DNA of 64,000 nucleotides, from assembly GCA_017443895.1 (NCBI GenBank), contig JAFSXU010000064.1, forward strand, positions 1 through 64,000, written 5' to 3'. This DNA is from Clostridia bacterium (lineage in GTDB: Bacteria > Bacillota > Clostridia > UBA1381). Positions within the stretch are counted from its first letter, which is position 1, and the number at the start of each line of letters is the position of its first letter. A program made the translations under genes and the position numbers. This document shows, in pieces, positions 41,598 through 49,985 of the stretch. Below the pieces are notes generated by a model that was given only the letters and a program-made list of their open reading frames with translations, had not been told where the DNA came from and searched no databases.

Positions 41598-41611
41598 TTA
41601 TGGGTTTAATG

Positions 41612-41779
41612 CTATATTTCTATTTCCGTACCGTCCTTAAACAAAAATGTCATTTTTCCGTTATGGAATACCGTTACCTTATCTATAAGCAGTACCCGGA
41701 GCATATCATCCCATTCGGATATAACATTATCAGAGTTTTGTAGTTTTTTGATATATAACCTAATCTCGCTGATGCGGTA
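41612..41779 (-). pseudogene. Serine recombinase C-terminal remnant
   Basis: The minus strand reads SEIRLYIKKLQNSDNVISEW, then DDMLRVLLIDKVTVFHN and GKMTFLFKDGTEIEI with a stop at 41612-41614. This is the end of a large serine recombinase: compare the intact integrase in this window, which ends IATIDTVTVYRDGRMVFKFK. Upstream of about 41779 the frame meets a stop and the rest is gone. It marks a second, lost mobile element. Confidence 0.75.
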
Positions 41780-41816
41780 TTAAAATCCCTGCTTTTACAT
41801 AGAGTAAAGGATTTTT

Positions 41817-43859
41817 TTATAGTCCAAGCCTTGACATTTCATCTCTTAAAAGCACATATGCTGTAAGTCTCACAATAAAATCCTTCACATTGCTATCTTC
41901 CATACTTATAAGTTTGTTATTTGGAAAAACTCCAAGATGTATTCTATTTTGTTTTACAAGTGCGCTGCAAACGGATTTAACATAGTCAATAGTATCTTGT
42001 CTTTTTCTGCGTGAGCGTGCTCCGTCGTGAGAAAGAGTTGTAGAAAATATACCAATATCGCAATTGGCATCCAGTCTGAGCTGTAATCTCGATATATGTT
42101 GCGAGCCACGGTCGACACCACATACAAGCGATGTATAGCCTCCTTTTGTGGCGTTGCTCCAAGTGCCTAAAACTGCGAAAGATACCAATAAATGATTTCC
42201 AGACCTGTCACATACAAGAAATTGTCTGTACCTGCCGGGAAAACTGCCACCTGACACATTGGTAAGCTTCATATCAACAGTGCCGTTGTCTTTTTCAATA
42301 GTAATGCCACAGCCTGTACATTCCTGAATCCGGTGTTCACTATCCATAAATGCCCACATCAAATTTATAATGAATGGGACCAGATAATCAGGCGTATTTA
42401 CCCCAACATAAAAGCCGTCATTTTTATATTGATTTATTGTTTCCGGATTTTTCATTTCCGTAATAGAAGGCCTTTTTAATTGATTCCTTTTTATTGGATT
42501 AATTTCTGCCATTGTTCCGTTTATCATATCACCATATGTCGGTAACTGCGTAATCGAATCATACTTACCTGCAGAGTTGCGCTGAAAAATATAAGAATCG
42601 GTACCGTTTGTTAACAAAAGATACTTACTTTTCAAAATATCATTATACCCAAACAATTGACGGATCGGATCGCCGTCAATTACAATGTCAGGGGCTTTAC
42701 ATTCAACAATCAGATATGTTTCATCGTTGTGGCGAACGGTTATATCAGCTCGGGTGGTTGAGTTTTTATCGTAATGTGACATATGATCTTCAGATATAAT
42801 ATAATCTCTTGGGATTGCCAATATATCAAGCAAATATCTTAAGACCTTTTGCCGAACTGTTTCTTCCGGCGTAAGGGGGATAGCCTTATTTCTTACAGGA
42901 TCAAGATAACGCCTGGTACCGTCATAGTCTTTTATTATTTCCGGTAGAGGCATATCAGTAAAGCCTAAATCAATTCTGTGTTTTACAAAATCATTTCCCA
43001 TTACGGAATCGGCGTTTATATGTACAGGAGCATACGACACAATGCGGTCGTATGCATAACCCCAATCATCAAGATAACTTCTATCCGAAATCATATCAGC
43101 AATGCTTTTTGCTTCGGCATTGTAGTATGCACGGAAGTAGAGTATAGCAAGTCTTGATAGATATGCGTCATCTGATTTTTTCTCTTCAAAACACCGTTCC
43201 AGATATATTCTGGCGTTTTTATAGTCGGCGCAGTCCATAAGCGATATGCCCAGTTGAAACATAATGTCTTTGTTATGCCGGTCTTTTTCATATTCTCTTT
43301 TCCATATTTCCAATGACTTTAAATACTGATGTGCATTATCGTATTCGATAGAAACCTCAACAAGTTCATTATATGTCTTTGCCGCGGCGACTTTTTTATC
43401 CAATTGACATGTATCAATTTTAACACAGTTTTTTGGTATGCATATTTTGTTCAAATAACTGTTGGTCTTCGGGGAATTGTCCCATAAAAATGTTTCAGTT
43501 GTAAAAACAAGTTCTCTGTCAGCAGGCTGAATAAAAAAACAGTCTTCTGCATTGCATACAATATTGTAATTTGCGTACAACCAATTATATTCTACACTGT
43601 TTTTATAGACTGTTGCATTTTTCATACAGGCAACGGCAATGCATTTACCACCCTGCATTTCTTGGCACAAAATAATTATCTGATTTTTTATGGTGTCAAC
43701 AAAAGGTGGGGCATGAAAAATGTCTTCAAGAGAAATTGAATAATCGTTATCGCTTATACTTTCTGCACCAATATACACCTTTCCACCTAAATCAAAAATA
43801 TATTCATACGGATCAGTTTCATTGTTAAATTCATTGAGTATTAATACTTTTTCGTTCAT
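41817..43859 (-). CDS. Putative nuclease with HsdR N-terminal-type domain and TPR-like N-terminus
   Basis: 680 residues, not a known named family. Residues about 170-280 have TPR-like helices (DIMFQLGISLMDCADYKNAR, IYLERCFEEKK). Residues about 330-440 are an HSDR_N_2-type restriction fold: VRQKVLRYLLDILAIP, RADITVRHNDETYLIVECKA and TNGTDSYIF, giving the D...ECK of PD-(D/E)xK enzymes. No helicase or methylase domain follows; instead a C-terminal domain of unknown type (VSGGSFPGRYRQFLVCDRSG). It lies downstream of an XRE regulator on the same strand and is probably a stand-alone defence nuclease. Confidence 0.75.
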   Translation of the reverse strand: MNEKVLILNEFNNETDPYEYIFDLGGKVYIGAESISDNDYSISLEDIFHAPPFVDTIKNQIIILCQEMQGGKCIAVACMKNATVYKNSVEYNWLYANYNIVCNAEDCFFIQPADRELVFTTETFLWDNSPKTNSYLNKICIPKNCVKIDTCQLDKKVAAAKTYNELVEVSIEYDNAHQYLKSLEIWKREYEKDRHNKDIMFQLGISLMDCADYKNARIYLERCFEEKKSDDAYLSRLAILYFRAYYNAEAKSIADMISDRSYLDDWGYAYDRIVSYAPVHINADSVMGNDFVKHRIDLGFTDMPLPEIIKDYDGTRRYLDPVRNKAIPLTPEETVRQKVLRYLLDILAIPRDYIISEDHMSHYDKNSTTRADITVRHNDETYLIVECKAPDIVIDGDPIRQLFGYNDILKSKYLLLTNGTDSYIFQRNSAGKYDSITQLPTYGDMINGTMAEINPIKRNQLKRPSITEMKNPETINQYKNDGFYVGVNTPDYLVPFIINLMWAFMDSEHRIQECTGCGITIEKDNGTVDMKLTNVSGGSFPGRYRQFLVCDRSGNHLLVSFAVLGTWSNATKGGYTSLVCGVDRGSQHISRLQLRLDANCDIGIFSTTLSHDGARSRRKRQDTIDYVKSVCSALVKQNRIHLGVFPNNKLISMEDSNVKDFIVRLTAYVLLRDEMSRLGL

Positions 43860-43898
43860 AGTAATAAATTCTCCAATTCACGCAGTTTTTTGTAGGAA

Positions 43899-43962
43899 AT
43901 TACTGCTTTGCAGTAATGACGAAATAACAAAAAAGATTTCCTTTCCCCCAAAAGATTGGGGG
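43899..43962. repeat. Pair of hairpins between regulator and nuclease genes
   Basis: ATTACTGC-TTT-GCAGTAAT (43899-43917) and CCCCCAA-AAGA-TTGGGGG (43945-43962). The first resembles a terminator or RNA-processing hairpin. They may reduce expression of the downstream nuclease. Confidence 0.6.
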
Positions 43963-43979
43963 TCAGAGGGTTGATGTTT

Positions 43980-44705
43980 TTAAATCTTTTTTATAAACTC
44001 TATTGCTTGTTTTAAAATATCTGCTTGCTTGTCCTTGTCCTTTTTGCTTAGCTCATGAAAAAGAATATCAGCATAATGCATATAATGATTGGGCATATCA
44101 AGTGATATCAGCATTGCGGGATTTGTACCGAATACATTAGCTATTTGACACAATGTTTTCAGTGACGGACACTTTTGCTCTTTTTCAAGCTGTGCTATAT
44201 ATTGTCTTGTAACATCTGTGCTATAGGCAAGATCTGTAACAGAATCTATGTTAGCCCATTCCCTGAGTGATTTCAGATTATGTGCCAGTGTTTTTGTAAT
44301 GGTTTTTAAATCTGTTTTTTTACCGAAAAGATTTGTCAGTCCGCACTCATCAACGGCTTTTTCGTATTTCTTAATCGGGCTGTAACGCACTTGTGATTCT
44401 TCAAGAACAGTTTCGTGTGAAATTCTTTTAGTAGCGGTTCCCACCCTTTTATACGGTCCGTCTTTGCGCTCAAATCCGATAGGAACATCTGACGCAGTGA
44501 AGGCCCTATCGCCCCAAAGATGCCAATATTCCAACCAGTATTCATCTTCGGGCAACTCAACTTCCTCAAAAGTGTATTCAAGTGGAGTATTTTCTGATGA
44601 TGCGTTTTCCGGTTGCGCACAGTTTGCATCCTGTCGCGTAAATTCATCTCTCCGAGTTGCGGTGGTTATTCTGGCTCCGTTTGTGTTAATGTTGTTTTTA
44701 TTCAT
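43980..44705 (-). CDS. XRE-family helix-turn-helix regulator with unusual N-terminal half
   Basis: 241 residues from ATG 44705, supported by AAAGGAGG at about 44713-44720. The C-terminal half has an XRE/lambda repressor helix-turn-helix (LKSLREWANIDSVTDLAYST, VTRQYIAQLEKEQKCPSLKT). The N-terminal 110 residues (EELPEDEYWLEYWHLWGDRA-type acidic tract) match nothing I recognise. It is the first gene of the minus-strand pair with the nuclease and probably controls it. The order is regulator-nuclease, with 120 bases between. Confidence 0.82.
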   Translation of the reverse strand: MNKNNINTNGARITTATRRDEFTRQDANCAQPENASSENTPLEYTFEEVELPEDEYWLEYWHLWGDRAFTASDVPIGFERKDGPYKRVGTATKRISHETVLEESQVRYSPIKKYEKAVDECGLTNLFGKKTDLKTITKTLAHNLKSLREWANIDSVTDLAYSTDVTRQYIAQLEKEQKCPSLKTLCQIANVFGTNPAMLISLDMPNHYMHYADILFHELSKKDKDKQADILKQAIEFIKKI

Positions 44706-44728
44706 AGTTTTTCCTCCTTTTTTTGTGT

Positions 44729-44757
44729 AGTATAGCATAGAAAAATTGCTTTGTCAA
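44729..44757 (-). promoter_or_regulatory. Promoter of the XRE-nuclease operon
   Basis: Minus strand TTGACA (44752-44757), 17 bases, TATACT (44729-44734), close to the ribosome site and start. Confidence 0.75.
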
Positions 44758-44760
44758 AGG

Positions 44761-44948
44761 GAACTGAGAGTTTCGCTTTTTTATAAAAGGTGTATATTTA
44801 TACATTAAAGAGTAATTGGCGGGAAATAGAATTTGCAAGCCCAATACTTAAAAAGTTTTATGGATATGATGCGACTATAAGTTGGTACAACGGTAGTTGA
44901 ATCGGTGATAAAAATAATCTGACATTCCCGACTTGGAATAAAAAAACA
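44761..44948. other. Short gene-free stretch, possible gene fragment
   Basis: On the plus strand around 44810-44900 a frame reads FASPILKKFYGYDATISWYN followed by a stop, without a start; it could be the end of a lost gene. Nothing else is recognised here. Confidence 0.35.
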
Positions 44949-44974
44949 CCTCATAAGCTAAAATGCTTATGAGG
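44949..44974 (-). terminator. Terminator of the flavin reductase gene
   Basis: CCTCATAAGC (44949-44958) pairs perfectly with GCTTATGAGG (44965-44974); on the minus strand it is followed by TGTTTTTTT. Confidence 0.88.
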
Positions 44975-45065
44975 TAAACCGTTTGTATAGGTTTGATATG
45001 GAACTATCATTACCAAGCCCGTAAAAAGCCGGTAGCAAAAAAGAAGTTCAAAATTATATTTACGG

Positions 45066-45629
45066 TTATTTTAATTTTAAGCCGTCTTTAAAAGCGTCAC
45101 CGACACGCTCACAAACCTTATAATAGCCGTGAGTATACGGATCAAATACGATGGCATTAACCTTTGAGATGTCAACCTTGTCATTTGTCATAACGCTTTC
45201 ATCAACAGTCACTTTTACAACTTTTCCGATAACGCCAAGGCCGTAGGCGTTGTCCTGATACTCGATAAATTCACATTCCATACAAATTGGAAATTCATTT
45301 ATAACAGGCGCATCAACCTTTTCAGATTTTGTAGCAGTCAACTTGCTTTTTGCCAATTTGTCGCCTACAGCATTGCCCGACTCAACACCGAAATAGTCCG
45401 CCTCAACTACATGCTTGGCATCGGCTATGCTGACTGTAAATGCTTTTTTCGATTTAATGTTTTTAACCGTTTTATGTGTCTCGGTCAAATTAAGTGCAAC
45501 AATATCCCGTTCTACCATTGTACCCCATGCGGCATTCATAACATTTACAGTTCCGTCATCGTTATATGTTGCTACAAGCAATACAGGCATTGGGAAAATA
45601 GCTTCAGTTGTTTTAATACTTTTACGCAT
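45066..45629 (-). CDS. Flavin reductase family protein (FMN-binding split barrel)
   Basis: 187 residues, the size of anaerobe flavoredoxin-like proteins. FPMPVLLVATYNDDGTVNVM begins the split-barrel FMN-binding fold, followed by NLTETHKTVKNIKSKKAFTV, then DYFGVESGNAVGDKLAKS and FDPYTHGYYKV. It uses FMN to pass electrons and is probably part of the host's core metabolism. Regulation unknown. The gene stands alone between a divergent upstream region and its own terminator. Confidence 0.9.
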   Translation of the reverse strand: MRKSIKTTEAIFPMPVLLVATYNDDGTVNVMNAAWGTMVERDIVALNLTETHKTVKNIKSKKAFTVSIADAKHVVEADYFGVESGNAVGDKLAKSKLTATKSEKVDAPVINEFPICMECEFIEYQDNAYGLGVIGKVVKVTVDESVMTNDKVDISKVNAIVFDPYTHGYYKVCERVGDAFKDGLKLK

Positions 45630-46001
45630 TGTAATTCCTCCGTTTTTAATATAAATTCATTATTATTTGTGTTAGTTACTATACCACAAAAACCTGTAAA
45701 ATTCAATCCAAACATAAAAAAGTAAAACTTCAAAGACAGTCTATGGTTATTTTTCGTGTTTGCCACGATTTGACTTTGGTAGTGTTTATGAATTTGAATA
45801 CAATTCTCCCGTCTTTACAGTATTCTCGGTATGAAATAAAATTTCTGAAAAAAACAATACTTTTGTGTAAAAAAACGACATTGAAGTCAGGATAAAAAAT
45901 TTGTAAAATACAACTAAGATATAAATTGGTTGCAATTTTGCAATAAATACGCATAAGGCGTGTATCAAGAGACAGAATATATAAAAGAAAGAAGGGAAAA
46001 T
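45630..46001. promoter_or_regulatory. Divergent intergenic region with mannosidase operon promoter
   Basis: 372 bases, AT-rich. A promoter TTGAAG (45881-45886), 17 bases, TAAAAT (45904-45909) reads toward the mannosidase operon. The element CAATACTTTTGTGTAAAAAA (45855-45874) continues as ACGACA and abuts its -35; it is nearly identical to one before the secreted-protein operon at 53157-53181. Confidence 0.6.
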
Positions 46002-48365
46002 ATGGCTAAAATACATTTAATAGGAAATGCACATTTGGATCCGGTATGGCTTTGGCGATGGCAGGAGGGATTTTCGGAGGTATTGGCAACCTTCAAAAGT
46101 GCGCTTGAGAGAATGAACGATTTTGAAGATTTCAAATTTACAAGTGCATGTTCCGTCTATTACGAATGGATTGAAAAAATAGATTTGGGTATGTTTGAAG
46201 AAATAAAGAAGCGTGTAAAGGAAGGCAGATGGAATATAGTGGGTGGCTGGTACCTTCAGCCGGACTGTAATATACCCGACGGAGAGAGCTTTGCCCGTCA
46301 TGCCCTTATTTCTCAGAGGTATTTTAAGGAGAAATTCGGAGTAACGGCAAAAGTGGGATATAATGTTGATTCTTTCGGGCATAATGGGGCTTTACCAAAA
46401 ATCTTAAAAGCAAGCGGAATGGATAACTATATCTTTATGCGACCGTCTGATAAGGAGCAGGGAAGAGGCGAAAGTCTTTTTATGTGGGAAAGTGACGATG
46501 GGTCAAGGGTTTGTACTTACCGTATCCCGTGGTTTTATAACTATGACCTTGGTAAAATGGACTGCTTTGGAAAGCTCAAGGAAAAGGCAGAAGATGAAAA
46601 TACGGACTTTATGGCATTTTACGGTGTTGGCAATCATGGCGGAGGACCGACCATTGCATTGATTGATGCGATAAACAAGCTTGGTATAGAGGATATGGTT
46701 TATTCAACGCCCGATGAGTATTTTGAGGATGTAAATAAGGATAAGCTCCCGATTATCCATGATGAGTTGCAACATCATGCAAGGGGCTGTTATTCTGCCG
46801 AAAGCTATGTAAAGACGGCTAACAGAAAATGTGAACAAAATCTTTTGGCGACGGAAAAGCTCTGTGTTATGGCAAAGGAGCTTACGGGTGAGGAATATCC
46901 TGCCAAAAAGCTCAAAAAAGCATGGAAAAATGTATTGTTTAATCAGTTTCATGATATTCTGGGTGGCTGCTGTGTTAAGAAGGCTTATGAAGATGCATCA
47001 TATTTATATGGCGAAACGATGAGCATAACCGAGCAGGCAATGAATATTGCAATGCAGAAAATTGCATGGAATATTGACACTTTGGGTAATAATAATCTTC
47101 CTTCATATAAATCTCACATAAACTGGAAAATATGGGAGCACGAGGTTTTGGGAACCCCTATAATAGTGTTTAATCCTCACGCATGGAGCGTTAAAACTGT
47201 CGTTACGGTCAACTGTGTTGCAAAAAAGATGACCGACAGCACAGGTTCTCAAATAGCGTTTCAGTCAGTAAGAGGTGATCAGACTAACGGTGATGATAAA
47301 TATCATACGGCTTTTGTTGCCCAAGTTCCTGCAATGGGATATGCGGTTTATCGCTTTTTTGTCGAAAAGGAAAGCGAAGAAGTGTTTGAGTCGGAAATTT
47401 CTGTAACTGAAACAAGCTTGGAAAACAGTAAAATAAAAGTTGAATTTGATAAGTTTAGCGGTGATATTTGCAGGTTCTTTGATAAGACGCAGGATAAATA
47501 CATAATTGATAAACCTTGCAGAGCCGTTTTGGTAGATGATACCGAGTGTGATACATGGGCGCATGACAAAGAGATTTTGGGCGAAACTGTCGGTATGTTT
47601 GGCACTCCCGAATTTAAGGTTATAGAGAACGGAGCCGTCAGGTGTACAATTCGTGTTATAACTAAGTATAACAATTCAACTCTTCAAAGGGATTATACTA
47701 TAGTACCCGATAGCAGTGAAGTAAGAGTTAAAGTTAAGGTTGATTTTCATCAAACACATAGGGTAGTGAAATTTACCTTCCCAATGACTGATGAAAGAGT
47801 GATAGCAAAAATTCCGTACGGTACAATTACAAGATGCGGATATACAGGCGAAGAGCCTTGCGGAAGCTGGATAGCAAGCGGAGATTTGTGTGTTGCAAAT
47901 GATTCAAAATACGGATACGACACCCAAGACGGTGAGATGAGAATGACCGTGCTAAGAAGCGCTATATATGCAGACCATTTCGGGCAAAGGGATGAATTTT
48001 GCGAATTTATGGAACAGGGAGTTACGGAATTTAGCTATTCTGTATTTCCGTATCGGACAAACGCAGCTGCAGAGAAAAAAGCTTGTGAGCTTAATTTTCC
48101 TCTTCCGCATATTCTTGGCAGTTTCCATAAGGGAAAATTGCCGGAGGTAATGAGCTGTATTGAATGTGAAAATGAAAGTATAATCGTAACTGCACTAAAG
48201 CAGGCGGAGGATTGTGACGGTACGGTTATACGGGCATATGAGACAGACGGAAAAAATGCTAATGCAAAAATCAGGCTGTTTGGTGAGGAAATAAGCGCCG
48301 AATTTTTTCATAATCAGGTTAAAACCTTAAAAAACGGCAAAGAGGTAAATATGATTGAATGGTAA
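46002..48365 (+). CDS. Alpha-mannosidase, glycoside hydrolase family 38
   Basis: 787 residues from ATG 46002 (AGAAGGG upstream; an ATG at 45960 lacks a site). Catalytic head: GNAHLDPVWLWRW (7-19) with metal-binding H and D, VDSFGHNG with the nucleophile aspartate (D123), GVGNHGGGPT and QFHDILGG. C-terminal beta domains follow. GH38 enzymes release alpha-mannose with retention and need zinc. No signal peptide, so it acts in the cytoplasm. It is first in an operon with a ROK kinase and a SIS isomerase. Confidence 0.93.
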   Translation: MAKIHLIGNAHLDPVWLWRWQEGFSEVLATFKSALERMNDFEDFKFTSACSVYYEWIEKIDLGMFEEIKKRVKEGRWNIVGGWYLQPDCNIPDGESFARHALISQRYFKEKFGVTAKVGYNVDSFGHNGALPKILKASGMDNYIFMRPSDKEQGRGESLFMWESDDGSRVCTYRIPWFYNYDLGKMDCFGKLKEKAEDENTDFMAFYGVGNHGGGPTIALIDAINKLGIEDMVYSTPDEYFEDVNKDKLPIIHDELQHHARGCYSAESYVKTANRKCEQNLLATEKLCVMAKELTGEEYPAKKLKKAWKNVLFNQFHDILGGCCVKKAYEDASYLYGETMSITEQAMNIAMQKIAWNIDTLGNNNLPSYKSHINWKIWEHEVLGTPIIVFNPHAWSVKTVVTVNCVAKKMTDSTGSQIAFQSVRGDQTNGDDKYHTAFVAQVPAMGYAVYRFFVEKESEEVFESEISVTETSLENSKIKVEFDKFSGDICRFFDKTQDKYIIDKPCRAVLVDDTECDTWAHDKEILGETVGMFGTPEFKVIENGAVRCTIRVITKYNNSTLQRDYTIVPDSSEVRVKVKVDFHQTHRVVKFTFPMTDERVIAKIPYGTITRCGYTGEEPCGSWIASGDLCVANDSKYGYDTQDGEMRMTVLRSAIYADHFGQRDEFCEFMEQGVTEFSYSVFPYRTNAAAEKKACELNFPLPHILGSFHKGKLPEVMSCIECENESIIVTALKQAEDCDGTVIRAYETDGKNANAKIRLFGEEISAEFFHNQVKTLKNGKEVNMIEW

Positions 48366-48378
48366 GAGGACAAACAAT

Positions 48379-49344
48379 ATGGTTGGATTTGATATAGGCG
48401 GTACAAAATGCGCCGTATGTATTGGCGAAGATATAGGCGGAGAGCTTATTATAAATGACAAAAGAGTAATTCCCACAGATCACAGTGTCTCGCCATATGA
48501 TATGATAGACAGAATGTGCATTTTGGCTGAAGAAATGAGCGATAAGATAGATGTAATAGGAATTTCGTGCGGCGGACCGCTAAATTCAAAAAAAGGTATA
48601 ATTATGTCGCCCCCAAATCTTTTGGGATGGAACGATGTAAGTATAGTTGAATATCTTAAAGCAAGGTACAATACCAATGTATATCTTGAAAATGATGCCA
48701 ATGCCTGTGCGGTCGCTGAATGGAAATACGGTGCAGGCAAAGGCGTAGATAATATGATATTTATGACCTTTGGAACGGGGTTAGGCGCAGGCATTATCTT
48801 AGACGGGAAATTGTATCGGGGCACAAGTGATATGGCGGGAGAAGTAGGGCATATCAGACTTAAAAAATTTGGCCCTGTCGGGTATGGAAAAGCAGGCTCG
48901 TTTGAGGGCTTTTGCTCGGGCGGTGGAATTGCACAGCTTGGGAAAATGTATGCACAGGAGAAACTGCAGATGGGGGAAAGCGTATCGTTTTGCAGAGACT
49001 TTTCCGAGCTTGAGGGTATAAATGCAAAATTCATTGCAGAATGTGCCAAGCGTGGCGAGGAGGATGCAATAGAGGTGTACAATACCTGCGGGGAAATGCT
49101 TGGACATGGATTAAGTATCATAGTCGATATACTAAACCCCCGCATGATTGTGCTGGGAAGCATATTCCAAAGAAGTGAAAACCTCATAAGACCGAAAATG
49201 CAGGAGGTATTGAAAAAAGAATGTCTTTCATATTCATTAAATGTATGCGAGGTTGTCCCTGCAAAATTGGGAGATAATATTGGAGATTATGCGGCGCTTT
49301 CCATTGCGGTAATGAACGAGGAGGGTAATTTATGGACGATTTAA
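48379..49344 (+). CDS. ROK-family sugar kinase
   Basis: 321 residues from ATG 48379 (AGAGGA 8 bases upstream; a TTG at 48355 has none). MVGFDIGGTKCAVCIGEDIG is the ATP phosphate loop, and LENDANACAVAEWKYG with TFGTGLGAGIILDG the sugar site. Instead of the usual CxCGxxGCxE zinc motif it has GYGKAGSFEGFCSGGGI, so it belongs to the zinc-motif-lacking ROK type. It probably phosphorylates a sugar released by the mannosidase. It starts just after the mannosidase stop and overlaps the isomerase gene by 13 bases. Confidence 0.88.
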   Translation: MVGFDIGGTKCAVCIGEDIGGELIINDKRVIPTDHSVSPYDMIDRMCILAEEMSDKIDVIGISCGGPLNSKKGIIMSPPNLLGWNDVSIVEYLKARYNTNVYLENDANACAVAEWKYGAGKGVDNMIFMTFGTGLGAGIILDGKLYRGTSDMAGEVGHIRLKKFGPVGYGKAGSFEGFCSGGGIAQLGKMYAQEKLQMGESVSFCRDFSELEGINAKFIAECAKRGEEDAIEVYNTCGEMLGHGLSIIVDILNPRMIVLGSIFQRSENLIRPKMQEVLKKECLSYSLNVCEVVPAKLGDNIGDYAALSIAVMNEEGNLWTI

Positions 49345-49925
49345 TAAAGAGGTATCCGAGCCTCCAAGAGTGCAGGAGTGATATTGAAAATGCAACAGAG
49401 CTTTTTATAGATACATATAAAAACGGCGGAAAAATTTTAGTCTGCGGAAACGGCGGAAGTGCCGCCGACAGCGAGCATATAGTTGGCGAGCTAATGAAGG
49501 GGTTTATGCTCAAAAGAACGGTTAAAGACACGAAAATACCTGAGGATTTACGAAAAAATCTTCAGGGAGCATTGCCTGCAATTTCTCTCACAAGCCAGTG
49601 CGCAATTTTATCGGCATTTATAAATGATGTAGAGCCTGATATGATGTATGCACAGCTTGTTTACGGCTACGCAACTGATAAGGACTTGCTTATCTGTCTT
49701 TCAACCTCGGGTAATTCGCAAAACTGTGTTAATGCGGCAAGGGTTGCAAAATGCATGGGAGTAAGAGTGCTGTCGCTTACAGGAAAAAGAGACAGCGCGT
49801 TGTCTGAAATTTCAGATTGCACGGTAAAGGTGCCAGAGACTGAAACTTTTAAGGTTCAGGAACTGCATCTGCCAATATACCACTATTTATGTGCAGTTAC
49901 GGAACGGATATTTTTTAATGATTGA
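49332..49925 (+). CDS. SIS-domain sugar-phosphate isomerase (GmhA-like)
   Basis: 197 residues, GmhA-like. GGKILVCGNGGSAADSEHIV (residues 32-51) and STSGNSQNCVNAARVAK (sugar-phosphate loop), with ETFKVQELHLPIYHYLCAVT near the end. GmhA converts sedoheptulose-7-phosphate to a mannoheptose phosphate, but in this operon it may act on another ketose/aldose phosphate such as a mannose derivative. Its ribosome site GGAGGGT lies at the end of the kinase gene. Confidence 0.88.
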   Translation: MDDLIKRYPSLQECRSDIENATELFIDTYKNGGKILVCGNGGSAADSEHIVGELMKGFMLKRTVKDTKIPEDLRKNLQGALPAISLTSQCAILSAFINDVEPDMMYAQLVYGYATDKDLLICLSTSGNSQNCVNAARVAKCMGVRVLSLTGKRDSALSEISDCTVKVPETETFKVQELHLPIYHYLCAVTERIFFND

Positions 49926-49932
49926 TAAAATC

Positions 49933-49967
49933 GGGGGCTGTTCGATATTGAACAGCCCCCGCTTTTT
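49933..49967 (+). terminator. Terminator of the mannosidase-kinase-isomerase operon
   Basis: GGGGGCTGTTC (49933-49943) pairs perfectly with GAACAGCCCCC (49950-49960), followed by GCTTTTT. Between converging genes it can serve both strands. Confidence 0.93.
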
Positions 49968-49985
49968 GAATGTATTTTATAACCG

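Larger units (their letters stand above)
41059..41611. other. Gene-free stretch with repeats and hairpins, scar of mobile elements
   Basis: No convincing gene lies here. A hairpin AAGAGTA-AGAA-TACTCTT at about 41067-41084 follows the methyltransferase. A G/C-rich stretch at about 41215-41260 contains CCCATTTAAAATGGG. A terminator (41292-41330), an inverted/tandem repeat cluster (41373-41510) and a minus-strand terminator (41571-41597) are listed separately. Confidence 0.6.

Noticed and set aside
41501-41743. An 80-codon plus-strand frame
   Set aside because: The minus strand here reads as the end of a serine recombinase, which explains the conserved composition better.
48480-49187. A 235-codon minus-strand frame opposite the ROK kinase
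   Set aside because: The plus strand encodes a clear ROK kinase; the opposite frame is a codon-bias artefact.
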